DNA from: Bradyrhizobium guangxiense
GTDB lineage: Bacteria > Pseudomonadota > Alphaproteobacteria > Rhizobiales > Xanthobacteraceae
Length of the DNA: 64,000 bases
Reading direction: 5' to 3'
NCBI RefSeq assembly: GCF_004114915.1
Contig: NZ_CP022219.1
Span: forward strand, 2,014,501 to 2,078,500
The notes under the pieces were generated by a model that was not told where the DNA came from, searched no databases, and saw nothing but the letters and a program-made list of their open reading frames with translations. Every line of letters starts with the position of its first letter. The first letter of the stretch is position 1. Of the stretch, positions 53,936 to 63,313 are shown one piece after another. The translations under genes and the position numbers were made by a program.

Positions 53936-54004
53936 GCCGCCTTGTCCGGCCGTGGTGTAAAGGCACCTATGGGCGCTGTTCGTGCGCTGCCGGAAGCTTG
54001 CCAG

Positions 54005-55117
54005 ATGACGCTATGGTTCGTGTTCGCGCTGATGACGGTCGCGGCGATTTTCGCCGTGCTCTGGCCGCTTGGCCGCAAGGAACGCGCGCAAGACGGCGGT
54101 AGCGAGGTCGCGGTTTACAAGGACCAATTGGCCGAGATCGAGCGCGATCTCGGTGCGGGACTGATTGCCGCCCCTGAAGCCGAGGCGGCGCGCGTCGAGA
54201 TCAGCCGCAGGCTGCTCGCCGCGGCCGCGAGCGAACCCGCTGTCGCGCCGAGTTCGAATCTGAAATGGCGCCGTGTGGCGGCCGTGCTGGCGCTCGCCGG
54301 CCTGCCGCTCGTTGTGATCGGCGTCTACATGCCACTCGGCTCGCCCCGGCTTCAGGACTTTCCGTTGGCGCAGCGGGAGCGCGGATCCGGGGCCGGCATG
54401 GCGCAGTCGCTCGAGAATCTCGTCGCGCAGGTCCAGGAGCATTTGGAGAAGAATCCGACCGACGGGCGCGGCTGGAACGTGCTCGCGCCGGTGCTGCAGC
54501 GGCTCGGCCGTTTCGACGAGGCAGCGCGCGCCTATCGCAATTCGCTCACTTACAATGGTGAAAGTTCGGAGCGCCGTGCCGATCTCGGCGAGGCGATCTC
54601 GGCCGCCGCCGGTGGTGTGGTGACCGCCGAGGCCAAGACAGAGTTCGAGCGCGCACATGCGCTCGACGCCGACGATCCCAAGGCCAACTATTTCCTGGGG
54701 CTTGCCGCCGAGCAGGATGGCCGCAAGGACGACGCTGCCAATATCTGGCGCGCACTGCTTGCGAAGGCGCCGGCGGACGCGCCGTGGCGTGCCCTGGTGC
54801 AGTCCTCGCTGGGCCGGGTCGGTGGCGGCGGCACGATGCCGGCACTGTCGGACGAGACGATCGCCGCTTCCAGGGACATGGCCGAGGGCGATCGCAACGC
54901 GATGGTGCGCGGCATGGTCGAGCGTCTGGCGACCCGATTGAAGCAGAACGGCGGCGACGTCGATGGATGGCTGCGCCTGGTGCGCGCTTATCTCGTGATG
55001 GGCGAACGGGACAAGGCGATGGGAGCGTCGGCCGATGCGCGGCAGGCCGTTGCCGGCGATTCCGAGCGGCTTCGCCAGCTCAATGAAGGCCTCAGGACAC
55101 TCGGGCTCGGCGGATGA
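54005..55117 (+). CDS. ccmI: Cytochrome c maturation protein CcmI (CycH)
   Basis: A 370-residue protein with two membrane helices ([21 protein letters not shown] at the N-terminus and [18 protein letters not shown] near residue 100) and a periplasmic C-terminal region of TPRs ([19 protein letters not shown]). CcmI/CycH chaperones apocytochrome c to the heme lyase. The ATG at 54005 begins the first helix; upstream in-frame codons are intergenic. First gene of the cycHJKL operon. Confidence 0.92.
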   Translation: MTLWFVFALMTVAAIFAVLWPLGRKERAQDGGSEVAVYKDQLAEIERDLGAGLIAAPEAEAARVEISRRLLAAAASEPAVAPSSNLKWRRVAAVLALAGLPLVVIGVYMPLGSPRLQDFPLAQRERGSGAGMAQSLENLVAQVQEHLEKNPTDGRGWNVLAPVLQRLGRFDEAARAYRNSLTYNGESSERRADLGEAISAAAGGVVTAEAKTEFERAHALDADDPKANYFLGLAAEQDGRKDDAANIWRALLAKAPADAPWRALVQSSLGRVGGGGTMPALSDETIAASRDMAEGDRNAMVRGMVERLATRLKQNGGDVDGWLRLVRAYLVMGERDKAMGASADARQAVAGDSERLRQLNEGLRTLGLGG

Positions 55118-55154
55118 CGATGCCGGGACGAGCGAAGCGGAGAACGGATACGCC

Positions 55155-55682
55155 ATGACGCGCAAGCAGCGACGTATGACCATCATCGGCGGCTCGCTCG
55201 CCGTGCTCGCGCTCGCGGCCGCGCTGGTGCTCAACGCACTTCGCGACTCCATCGTGTTCTTCTCGACGCCGACAATGGTCGCCGAGAAGCACGTCGCGCC
55301 CGGCAAGCGGTTTCGCCTCGGCGGGTTGGTGCAGCCCGGCTCGCTCCAGCGCGGCGACAACCTCGCGGTGACCTTCGAGGTCGCCGACGGCAACGCCAAG
55401 CTGCCGGTGGCCTACAAGGGTATCCTGCCCGACCTGTTCCGCGAGGGGCAGGGCGTCGTCGCCGAAGGCGCGCTCGATGCCAATGGTGTGTTCAAGGCCG
55501 ATACCGTGCTTGCCAAGCACGATGAGACCTACATGCCCAAGGACGTCGCCGATGCCCTGAAGAAGCAGGGGCATTGGAAGGACGATTACGGCGGCAAGCC
55601 TTCCGACGGCGGCAAGACGTCTGATGCGGGCAAGCCCGCGGCGACGACCGCGCAAGGCAATCCGCAAGGAGCGGTGCGGTGA
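55155..55682 (+). CDS. ccmE: Heme chaperone CcmE (CycJ)
   Basis: A 175-residue membrane-anchored OB-fold protein. After the anchor ([20 protein letters not shown]) come the beta strands typical of CcmE; the covalent heme-binding His122 lies in [10 protein letters not shown] flexible Gly/Lys-rich tail follows. It receives heme from CcmC and hands it to CcmF. The stop overlaps the ccmF start by ATGA-like 4-bp overlap (55679-55682). Confidence 0.95.
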   Translation: MTRKQRRMTIIGGSLAVLALAAALVLNALRDSIVFFSTPTMVAEKHVAPGKRFRLGGLVQPGSLQRGDNLAVTFEVADGNAKLPVAYKGILPDLFREGQGVVAEGALDANGVFKADTVLAKHDETYMPKDVADALKKQGHWKDDYGGKPSDGGKTSDAGKPAATTAQGNPQGAVR

Positions 55683-57661
55683 TCGCAGAATCCGGACATT
55701 ACGCGCTGGTGCTGGCGCTTGGGCTCGCACTGATCCAATCCGTCGTGCCCCTGATCGGCGCGCGCCTGCGCGATGCCGCGCTCATGAACGTGGCGCGCTC
55801 CACCGCCTTGGCGCAGCTCCTGTTCGTCGGCGGCTCCTTCGTCGCCCTGGTGATGCTGCACGTGAACTCGGATTTCTCCGTCGCCAATGTGTACGAGAAC
55901 TCCCATTCGATGAAGCCGCTGCTCTACAAGATCACCGGGGTCTGGGGAAATCATGAAGGCTCGATGCTCTTGTGGGTGTCGATCCTCGCGCTGTTCGGCG
56001 GGCTGGTCGCGGCTTTCGGCAACAATTTGCCGCTGTCGCTGCGCGCGCACGTGCTCGCCGTCCAGGCGTGGGTCGCCAGCGCGTTCTATCTCTTCATCCT
56101 CGTGACCTCGAACCCGTTCCTGCGCATCGCGAGCCCGCCGATCGAGGGACGCGATCTCAATCCGGTGCTTCAGGACATCGGCCTCGCCGTGCATCCGCCG
56201 ATGCTCTATCTCGGCTATGTCGGCTTCTCGATCTCGTTCTCCTTCGCGATCGCGGCGCTGATGGAGGGACGGATCGACGCCGCCTGGGCGCGCTGGGTGC
56301 GGCCGTGGACACTGGTCGCCTGGATCTTCCTGACGCTCGGCATCGCCATGGGCTCGTACTGGGCCTATTACGAGCTCGGCTGGGGCGGCTGGTGGTTCTG
56401 GGATCCGGTCGAGAACGCCTCGCTGATGCCTTGGCTGTCCGGCACCGCGCTGCTTCATTCGGCCCTGGTGATGGAGAAGCGCAATGCGCTGAAGGTCTGG
56501 ACCATCCTGCTGTCGATCCTGACCTTCTCGCTGTCGCTGCTCGGCACCTTCCTGGTGCGCTCGGGCGTCATCACCTCCGTGCATGCCTTCGCCACCGATC
56601 CCACCCGCGGCGTGTTCATTCTGCTGATCCTCTGCCTGTTCATCGGCGGCAGCCTGTCGCTGTTCGCGGGCCGCGCCACGTCGTTGAAGCAGGGCGGCCT
56701 ATTCGCGCCGATCTCGCGCGAGGGGGCGCTGGTCCTGAACAATCTGCTGCTCACGGTCGCCTGCGCGGTCGTGCTGTTCGGCACGCTCTATCCGCTGGCG
56801 ATGGAAATGCTCGCCGACTTCAAGATGTCGGTCGGTGCGCCCTTCTACAATCTCACCTTCGCACCGCTGTTTGCCCTGCTGCTGCTGGCCGTGCCGTTCG
56901 GGCCGATGCTGGCGTGGAAGCGCGGTGATCTGCTCGGCGTGACGCAGCGCCTGCTCGCGGCCGGCGTCGCAGGGCTCGTCGCCGTCGCCATCGCCTGGGG
57001 CTGGGCGCGCGGCGGCAGTGCGCTGGCGCCGCTTGCGATCGGGCTCGGCGTCTTCGTCATCGCCGGCGCCGTCACCGACATCGTCGAGCGGACCGGCCTC
57101 GTGCGGTTGCCGTTCGCAACGGTGCTGCACCGGGCACACGGCCTGCCGCGCTCGGCCTGGGGCACGGCGCTCGCACATGCCGGCCTCGGCGTGGCGCTGA
57201 TCGGGATCGTCTGCGAGACCACCTGGAACAGCGAATATATCGCGACAATGAAGCAAAACGACGTCGCCCAGATCGCCGGCTACGACGTGAAGCTCGACGG
57301 TTTGCTGCAGCGTCAGGGGCCCAACTACCGCGAGATGATCGCCCAGTTCAACATCAGCCGCGATGGCGAGCCCCTCAGCGTCATGACGCCCTCCAAGCGC
57401 AGCTTCACCACCCGCGGCTCGTCGACCACCCAGGCCGCGCTGCTGACGCGCGGCGCGAGCCAGCTCTACATCTCGCTCGGCGACGCCACGGCCGAGGGCG
57501 CCATTGCCGTGCGCATCTATCACAAGCCGCTGGTGCTCCTGATCTGGTGGGGACCGGTGTTAATGGCGTTTGGCGGCGTGCTGTCGCTGTCCGACCGGCG
57601 CCTGCGGGTCGGCGCGCCGAAGCCGGCGCGGGCCAAGCAGCGTCTGCAGCCGGCGGAGTGA
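55679..57661 (+). CDS. ccmF: Cytochrome c heme lyase subunit CcmF (CycK)
   Basis: A 660-residue polytopic membrane protein with about 14 helices. The WWD heme-handling motif is intact in [19 protein letters not shown], and conserved histidines flank it (for example in [10 protein letters not shown] and [15 protein letters not shown]). It attaches heme to apocytochromes c in the periplasm together with CcmH and CcmI. Normal length for the family. Confidence 0.96.
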   Translation: MIAESGHYALVLALGLALIQSVVPLIGARLRDAALMNVARSTALAQLLFVGGSFVALVMLHVNSDFSVANVYENSHSMKPLLYKITGVWGNHEGSMLLWVSILALFGGLVAAFGNNLPLSLRAHVLAVQAWVASAFYLFILVTSNPFLRIASPPIEGRDLNPVLQDIGLAVHPPMLYLGYVGFSISFSFAIAALMEGRIDAAWARWVRPWTLVAWIFLTLGIAMGSYWAYYELGWGGWWFWDPVENASLMPWLSGTALLHSALVMEKRNALKVWTILLSILTFSLSLLGTFLVRSGVITSVHAFATDPTRGVFILLILCLFIGGSLSLFAGRATSLKQGGLFAPISREGALVLNNLLLTVACAVVLFGTLYPLAMEMLADFKMSVGAPFYNLTFAPLFALLLLAVPFGPMLAWKRGDLLGVTQRLLAAGVAGLVAVAIAWGWARGGSALAPLAIGLGVFVIAGAVTDIVERTGLVRLPFATVLHRAHGLPRSAWGTALAHAGLGVALIGIVCETTWNSEYIATMKQNDVAQIAGYDVKLDGLLQRQGPNYREMIAQFNISRDGEPLSVMTPSKRSFTTRGSSTTQAALLTRGASQLYISLGDATAEGAIAVRIYHKPLVLLIWWGPVLMAFGGVLSLSDRRLRVGAPKPARAKQRLQPAE

Positions 57662-57665
57662 TCCG

Positions 57666-58148
57666 ATGCGCCGGATGATGGCCGCGTTCGCCCTGCTGAT
57701 GCTGCTGGCCTTGCCTGCGGCGCATGCGGTGCAACCCGACGAGATCATGTCGGACCCTGCCAAGGAAGCTCGTGCGCGCGAGCTGTCGCGCGAGCTGCGC
57801 TGCATGGTCTGCCAGAACCAGTCAATCGACGATTCCGATGCGCCGCTGGCGCGCGACCTGCGGCTGTTGGTGCGCGAGCGCATCGGCGCCGGCGACAGCA
57901 ATTCGCAGGTGCTCGACTTCCTGGTCGCACGCTATGGCGAGTTCGTGCTGCTGAAGCCGCGCTTCGAGCGTCAGACCCTGCTGCTGTGGTTGCTCGGGCC
58001 GCTGCTGCTGATCGGGGGCGGCGTGGCGCTGTGGCTGCAGATCCGGCGCCGCGCGCGCAGCGGTGCCGACGTACCAGCGCCGCCGCTGACGCCGGATGAA
58101 CAGGCGCGGCTCGCGGCCTTGATGTCCGACGAGCCCAAATCTCCCTAG
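57666..58148 (+). CDS. ccmH: Apocytochrome c thioredox protein CcmH (CycL)
   Basis: A 160-residue protein with a signal peptide (MMAAFALLMLLALPAAHA), the redox motif LRCMVCQNQ (Cys46, Cys49) and one C-terminal membrane helix (LLLWLLGPLLLIGGGVALWL). It reduces apocytochrome thiols and forms the heme lyase complex with CcmF and CcmI. It follows ccmF by 4 bp and is last in the operon. Confidence 0.95.
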   Translation: MRRMMAAFALLMLLALPAAHAVQPDEIMSDPAKEARARELSRELRCMVCQNQSIDDSDAPLARDLRLLVRERIGAGDSNSQVLDFLVARYGEFVLLKPRFERQTLLLWLLGPLLLIGGGVALWLQIRRRARSGADVPAPPLTPDEQARLAALMSDEPKSP

Positions 58149-58269
58149 CGAGGCGGCGTCCTGGCTACGCAGTGCTACGTAGTCGCCGGCCGCCTCGCGC
58201 TTCATGCTATATTGACCTTTGTCTGGAAGCTTGTCGCAAGATTCGATTCCAGACTCAGAGTCCCTCACG

Positions 58270-59613
58270 ATGTTCGCGAACAGCAATCTGACGATCCGCT
58301 TCCTGGTCGGCGCCGTCGTCGCTGCATTATTGTTTCTGCTGGGCATCGGTGGCGGTACCGGCTTCATCGCCGTGCTCTATCTCAACAACGAGATCACCAG
58401 CCTGTCCTCGGACTTCGCTGCGCTGAGCGGCCCCGCACGCGACCACGCCATGCAGACCTATCAGCAGGCGCAGGCTGCGTTCTCCTACTTCCTGGCCGCC
58501 TGCGGCGTGATCGCCGTCCTCGCCGCCGTGATCTGCCTCACCACCTGGTTCGCCGTGCGCAACGGCATCCTCAGTCCCCTGGCCGCCATCGTCCATGCGA
58601 TGCGCGAGGTCGCCGACCAGAAGTTCGAGACACCCGTTCCGGGGCTCGGCCGCTCCAACGAGATCGGCCTGCTCGCCGGCGCGCTGGGGGTTTTCAAGAC
58701 CAACGGCCTCGAGCGGCGCCACCTCACTGAACGGCAGCTGCATGAAGCGCAGCACCAGGCCGAGCGATCGAAATTCCTGGACGACAGGATCAAGCGCTTC
58801 AACGATCTCGTCGCCAGCGTCGTCGACAGCGTGGCGTCGTCGGCCGTGCATCTGAAGAGCAATGCCGAGACGCTGTCGCGGACGGCCAACGACACCAGCA
58901 GCAAGGCCAATGCGGTGGCGAGCGCCGCGAGCCAGGCCAGCGCCAGCGTGCAGACGGTCGCAGGCTCTGCCGGCGAGATGACGAATTCGATCGGCACGAT
59001 CAGCCGCCGGGTCACGGACGCGACCCAGCGCGCCGAGGGCGCCGCGTCGCAGGCGGAGAAGAGCCGCGACACCATCCACACGCTATCGGATGCCGCCGAC
59101 AAGATCGGCGAGGGCGTCCAGCTCGTGCAAGCGATCGCATCGCAGACCAATCTCCTGGCACTGAACGCCACCATCGAGGCGGCACGGGCAGGGGAGGCCG
59201 GCAAGGGCTTTGCGGTGGTCGCCTCCGAGGTGAAGAATCTGGCGCATCAGACCAGCAAGGCGACGGAGGAGATCACCTCGCACGTCGCCAGCATCCAGGG
59301 CATCACCGCGGAGACGCGCGGCGCGATCGACGGCATCTCCAACACGCTGTCGGAGATCTCGTCCATCATGTCCGGCATCGAGGTCGACACCGCCCAGCAG
59401 CGCAACGCTACGCAGGAAATCACGCGCAGCGCCCAAGACGCCGCGCGCGGCACCCTCGACGTCTCCAACCACATCGTCCAGATCACCTCGACCTCCGCGG
59501 AGACCGGCCGTATGGCCGCCGAAGCCAGGGATTCCGCGGTCGACCTGTCGCAGCAGGCTGAAACCCTGAAACGCGAAGTCGACGAGTTCATCGTTAGCGT
59601 CAGAGCCAGTTGA
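58270..59613 (+). CDS. Methyl-accepting chemotaxis protein, short sensor
   Basis: A 447-residue chemoreceptor with two membrane helices (~11-38 and ~75-98) framing a periplasmic loop of only about 40 residues. A HAMP domain ([20 protein letters not shown]) leads to the cytoplasmic signalling domain with the tip region [20 protein letters not shown] followed by [21 protein letters not shown]. The loop is too small for a usual ligand domain, so it may sense membrane state or a protein partner. ATG 58270 is preferred to a TTG at 58219. Confidence 0.9.
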   Translation: MFANSNLTIRFLVGAVVAALLFLLGIGGGTGFIAVLYLNNEITSLSSDFAALSGPARDHAMQTYQQAQAAFSYFLAACGVIAVLAAVICLTTWFAVRNGILSPLAAIVHAMREVADQKFETPVPGLGRSNEIGLLAGALGVFKTNGLERRHLTERQLHEAQHQAERSKFLDDRIKRFNDLVASVVDSVASSAVHLKSNAETLSRTANDTSSKANAVASAASQASASVQTVAGSAGEMTNSIGTISRRVTDATQRAEGAASQAEKSRDTIHTLSDAADKIGEGVQLVQAIASQTNLLALNATIEAARAGEAGKGFAVVASEVKNLAHQTSKATEEITSHVASIQGITAETRGAIDGISNTLSEISSIMSGIEVDTAQQRNATQEITRSAQDAARGTLDVSNHIVQITSTSAETGRMAAEARDSAVDLSQQAETLKREVDEFIVSVRAS

Positions 59614-59834
59614 GCGCGCCAAAACGCGCCGCCTGCGCCGTCACGGGAACCCGGTTAAGTTCCTGTGAGATCACAATTTTCGCTCTGCGCTAAACTGCCG
59701 CATCTACCTCCTGCCTTCATTACAAAAGTTTAACCCCGCCGCCAGCGCACGGTAAGGCGGAAGACCCCATCTTCAGGTCCGCAAGGTGCTGGCATCCGGC
59801 ACCGAATGGATTTCAAGGGCCCGGAGATTTCTGC

Positions 59835-61415
59835 ATGAGCGACCGTATCGACCTCTCGAACCTCCCCTCCTACCGGAAACCGTGCCGGTCGGTGTTCTCC
59901 GCGCGCAAGTTCGCGCTGATGGCTTCGGTCGTCGCGGGTCTTGGTGCGGCCGTCTATGGCTTCAGCCCATCGACCTCGCCGGCCGACCTGTTCTCGAGCC
60001 CGGCGCATGCGCAGGTCAATAACGAGGTTCGCAAGATCGAACGCCCCATCGGCTTCGCCGACATCGTCGAGCGCGTAAAACCCTCGGTGATCTCGGTGAA
60101 GGTCAACATCAAGGAGAAGACCGCGAGCAACGATGACGGCGACGACGCACAGTCGCCGTTCCAGCCGGGCTCGCCAATGGAGCGCTTCTTCCGCCGCTTC
60201 GGCGGTCCGGATGGCTTCCCGGGCCTGAAGGGAGGCCGTGGCCGCGTCGTGCAGGGCCAGGGCTCCGGCTTCTTCATCTCGGCCGATGGCTATGCCGTGA
60301 CCAACAACCACGTGGTCGACGGCGCCGACAAGGTCGAGGTCACCACCGACGACGGCAAGACCTACACCGCCAAGGTGATCGGCACCGACCAGCGCACCGA
60401 CCTCGCCTTGATCAAAGTCGAGGGCAGCTCGAACTTCCCGTTCGCCAAGCTCGCCGACAGCAAGCCGCGGATCGGCGATTGGGTGCTTGCGGTCGGCAAT
60501 CCCTTCGGGCTCGGCGGCACCGTGACCGCGGGCATCGTTTCGGCGAGCGGCCGCGACATCGGCAATGGTCCCTATGACGATTTCATCCAGATCGACGCGC
60601 CCGTGAACAAGGGCAATTCCGGCGGTCCGGCCTTCGACACCAATGGTGAGGTGATGGGCGTCAACACCGCAATCTACTCGCCCTCCGGCGGCAGCGTCGG
60701 CATCGCGTTCTCGATTCCCGCGAGCACCGTGAAGAGCGTGGTCGCCCAGCTCAAGGACAAGGGCTCGGTCAGCCGCGGCTGGATCGGCGTGCAGATCCAG
60801 CCGGTGACGTCCGACATCGCCGACAGCCTCGGCATGAAGAAGGCCGAAGGCGCGCTGGTGGCGGAGCCTCAGGCCAATGGTCCGGCCGCGAAGGCCGGCA
60901 TCGAGTCCGGCGACGTGATCACGTCGGTCAACGGCGAATCCGTCAAGGACGCCCGCGAGCTTGCCCGCACCATCGGCGGCATGGCGCCCGGCGCGACCGT
61001 GAAGCTCAACGTGCTGCACAAGGGCCAGGACAAGGTCATCAATCTCACCCTCGGCCAGTTGCCGAACACGGTCGAGGCCAAGGCCGACACCGACGATGAC
61101 AGCGGCAGCAAGGGTGCGAACCGCGGCACCGACGTGCCCAGGCTCGGCATGACAGTTGCGCCCGCCAATTCCGTGGCCGGTGCCGGCAAGGAAGGCGTCG
61201 TGGTCACCCAGGTCGATCCGAAGAGTGCCGCGGCCGAACGCGGCTTCAAGGAAGGCGACGTGATTCTCGAAGTGGGCGGCAAGAGCGTCGCCACCGCCGG
61301 CGAGGTCCGCGATGCCATCAATACGGCCCGGACCGACAACAAGAACAGCGTCCTGATGCGCGTGAAGAGCGGCGGCCAGTCGCGCTTCGTCGCCGTGCCC
61401 ATCGCCAAGGGATAA
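59835..61415 (+). CDS. degP: DegP/HtrA-family periplasmic serine protease
   Basis: A 526-residue Do-type protease. An N-terminal signal/anchor (ALMASVVAGLGAAVYGF, ~27-43) precedes the chymotrypsin-like domain with catalytic His159 (VTNNHVVDG), Asp189 (DQRTDLALIKV) and Ser262 (KGNSGGPAF). Two PDZ domains follow (RGWIGVQIQPV and PRLGMTVAPAN starts), the second separated by an acidic linker. It degrades or refolds misfolded envelope proteins. A terminator follows, then a response regulator. Confidence 0.95.
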   Translation: MSDRIDLSNLPSYRKPCRSVFSARKFALMASVVAGLGAAVYGFSPSTSPADLFSSPAHAQVNNEVRKIERPIGFADIVERVKPSVISVKVNIKEKTASNDDGDDAQSPFQPGSPMERFFRRFGGPDGFPGLKGGRGRVVQGQGSGFFISADGYAVTNNHVVDGADKVEVTTDDGKTYTAKVIGTDQRTDLALIKVEGSSNFPFAKLADSKPRIGDWVLAVGNPFGLGGTVTAGIVSASGRDIGNGPYDDFIQIDAPVNKGNSGGPAFDTNGEVMGVNTAIYSPSGGSVGIAFSIPASTVKSVVAQLKDKGSVSRGWIGVQIQPVTSDIADSLGMKKAEGALVAEPQANGPAAKAGIESGDVITSVNGESVKDARELARTIGGMAPGATVKLNVLHKGQDKVINLTLGQLPNTVEAKADTDDDSGSKGANRGTDVPRLGMTVAPANSVAGAGKEGVVVTQVDPKSAAAERGFKEGDVILEVGGKSVATAGEVRDAINTARTDNKNSVLMRVKSGGQSRFVAVPIAKG

Positions 61416-61556
61416 GCCTCAGGAGGCTTTTGAGATGAAGGGTGTCGGCCGGCATCAGTCGCCCCCGCCGCCGGCGTCCTTCGGGGAAGCAGCGTAACGT
61501 CCGCTTCCCCTGTCTACCTTCCGGTGGAATTACGCCCCCCTCCGTCGGAAGGCCTA

Positions 61557-61596
61557 GGGCGGTGAGGTCCCCCCAGCTTCACCGCCCGCCTTTTTC
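61557..61596 (+). terminator. Rho-independent terminator after degP
   Basis: Stem GGGCGGTGA / TCACCGCCC (61557-61565 and 61579-61587) with a C-rich loop is followed by GCCTTTTTCT. This is the classic hairpin plus U-tract and ends degP before the response-regulator gene. Confidence 0.85.
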
Positions 61597-61689
61597 TCCG
61601 TGCCAGAGTCTCCCACTCGGCTTGCATGCGATTGCCGCTCGCGCCATGTTTAGAGAAGGTTGACCTCCTTGACCGCCGCCGAACGCACG

Positions 61690-62370
61690 ATGCGCCTCCT
61701 CATCATCGAAGACGACCGCGAATCCGCCGATTACCTCGTCAAGGCGTTTCGCGAAGTCGGACACATTGCCGATCACGCCGCCGACGGCGAGGAAGGCCTC
61801 GCTATGGCCGAGAGCGGCGATTACGACGTGCTGGTGGTCGACCGCATGCTGCCCAAGCGCGACGGCCTGTCGCTGATTGGCGCGCTGCGCGACAAGGGCA
61901 ACACCACGCCCGTGCTGATTCTATCCGCGCTCGGGCAGGTCGACGACCGCATCAAGGGTCTGCGCGCCGGCGGCGACGATTATCTGCCAAAGCCCTATTC
62001 TTTTGCCGAGCTCCTGGCCCGGGTCGAGGTGCTGTCGCGCCGCCGCGGCGGACCTGCCGAGGACACGCTCTACCGTGTCGGCGATCTCGAGCTCGACCGG
62101 CTCTCCCATCGCGTCGCCCGCGGCAAGGACGAGTTGACGCTGCAGCCGCGCGAATTCCGCCTGCTCGAATACCTGATGAAGCATGCCGGCCAGGTGGTGA
62201 CGCGCACCATGCTGCTCGAGAACGTCTGGGATTACCATTTCGATCCGCAGACCAACGTGATCGACGTGCACATCTCGCGGCTGCGCTCCAAGATCGACAA
62301 GGGCTTCGAGCGGCCGCTGCTGCACACGATCCGCGGCGCCGGATACATGATCCGTGACGGGATCAGGTAA
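61690..62370 (+). CDS. OmpR-family response regulator, no kinase adjacent
   Basis: A 226-residue regulator with receiver Asp51 (LVVDRMLPKRDG), Lys in LPKPYSF and a winged helix (EFRLLEYLMKHAGQVVTR; VIDVHISRLRSKID). It resembles CopR/QseB/RegX-type regulators. ATG 61690 aligns with family starts; TTG 61669, better spaced from AGAGAAGG, is an alternative. No kinase gene follows; a terminator lies 87 bp downstream. Confidence 0.88.
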   Translation: MRLLIIEDDRESADYLVKAFREVGHIADHAADGEEGLAMAESGDYDVLVVDRMLPKRDGLSLIGALRDKGNTTPVLILSALGQVDDRIKGLRAGGDDYLPKPYSFAELLARVEVLSRRRGGPAEDTLYRVGDLELDRLSHRVARGKDELTLQPREFRLLEYLMKHAGQVVTRTMLLENVWDYHFDPQTNVIDVHISRLRSKIDKGFERPLLHTIRGAGYMIRDGIR

Positions 62371-62456
62371 GAAACGGAATCTATTGGGATTTTTCAGGTG
62401 CTTTGATTCTTGATTGCCAGATTCTCACCGCTTCGTTGGGCCGCGCGTTCAAAATA

Positions 62457-62485
62457 AAAGCCCCGCCCTAAGCGGGGCTTTCTGC
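62457..62485 (+). terminator. Rho-independent terminator after the response regulator
   Basis: A 10-bp perfect stem (AAAGCCCCGC / GCGGGGCTTT) with loop CCTAA, followed by CTG. A run of A before and T after the stem makes it usable in both directions. Confidence 0.85.
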
Positions 62486-62619
62486 AGTCGGCTTCCGGGC
62501 CTCAGGTAACGCTTCAAGCCACGCTCTCAAATCCTGCGGCTGCTTGGCCGTTCACGGTCGAGCTGGGATCATCTCACCGCGATCTCCGGACCTTACGCCT
62601 CGCGAGCGACTTGGCCGCC

Positions 62620-62742
62620 TCAGAGACGTACGCCGGTCGTGGCAAACGCATGAGCGACAGGCTCCTGGACCCGATTCAAGAGCGTCATTCCCGCAGCTGC
62701 GATCACCAGGGACGCGACGCAGCCAAGAAGAAATGCCTTCAT
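62620..62742 (-). CDS. Tiny membrane or exported protein, 40 residues
   Basis: GGGAGG precedes the ATG on the minus strand. The protein starts MKAFLLGCVASLVIAAAGM, a hydrophobic anchor or signal, and ends with a short tail (VQEPVAHAFATTGVRL). I recall similar 40-residue proteins in Bradyrhizobium, but no function is known. The good ribosome-binding site and typical layout support it despite the size. Confidence 0.6.
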   Translation of the reverse strand: MKAFLLGCVASLVIAAAGMTLLNRVQEPVAHAFATTGVRL

Positions 62743-62980
62743 CCGCAGCCTCCCGTACAAGATATCCAATGTTTATACGATACGGCCAGCGGCGAGCAAC
62801 TCGTTGGTTGCGTCAGAGCACGAGCGATCTCAAGGGCTCTTGAAGATCGGGTCAGCAGAGAACGCGTTGCCCATCAGGCCAAGAGACTTGAGCGCGACAC
62901 GTAAGGTCAGTCTGTCGCGGCTCACCTGCCGGAACCCAAGCGGAGGCAACTCGTTTGGTCCGTGAACCGGAGGAACGAAC

Positions 62981-63241
62981 GTGAAATTGCTGACGACGAG
63001 TTTGTGCCTTGCAGCACTCTGCCTCTTTGAGAACGCCTCCGCCCAGCCCGCGCAATCCAACTCATCTGCCACGCAAACTGCTCCGGAGGAGAAGGGCCAG
63101 CCCCAACCGCAAGGCTGGACCGGTCCGATCAATACCGGTTCGGGTGGCGCGCCCGCCGAAAGTCCCCAGGGGCAGAGTCCGCCGGGAATGCAGCCCGCGC
63201 CTGAAGGATCATCCAAGGTCACGACGGCACCAGCGAAGTAG
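62981..63241 (+). CDS. Small exported Pro/Gly-rich protein
   Basis: An 86-residue protein from a GTG start preceded by GGAGGAAC. A signal peptide (MKLLTTSLCLAALCLFENASA) is followed by a hydrophilic, Pro/Gln/Gly/Ser-rich mature part with no fixed fold expected (GWTGPINTGSGGAPAES). No known family; a typical small rhizobial periplasmic protein. Confidence 0.65.
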   Translation: MKLLTTSLCLAALCLFENASAQPAQSNSSATQTAPEEKGQPQPQGWTGPINTGSGGAPAESPQGQSPPGMQPAPEGSSKVTTAPAK

Positions 63242-63313
63242 ATCGGATATTCATCTCCGCCGGCCGTTCTGGCAATCTCCAGGGCGTGAACGCGACCAGG
63301 GCGGTGACGGGCA

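Noticed and set aside
59668..59679. CRP-like site TGTGAGATCACA upstream of degP
   Set aside because: The half-sites are separated by 2 bp rather than the 6 bp of CRP sites, so it is not credible as a CRP operator.
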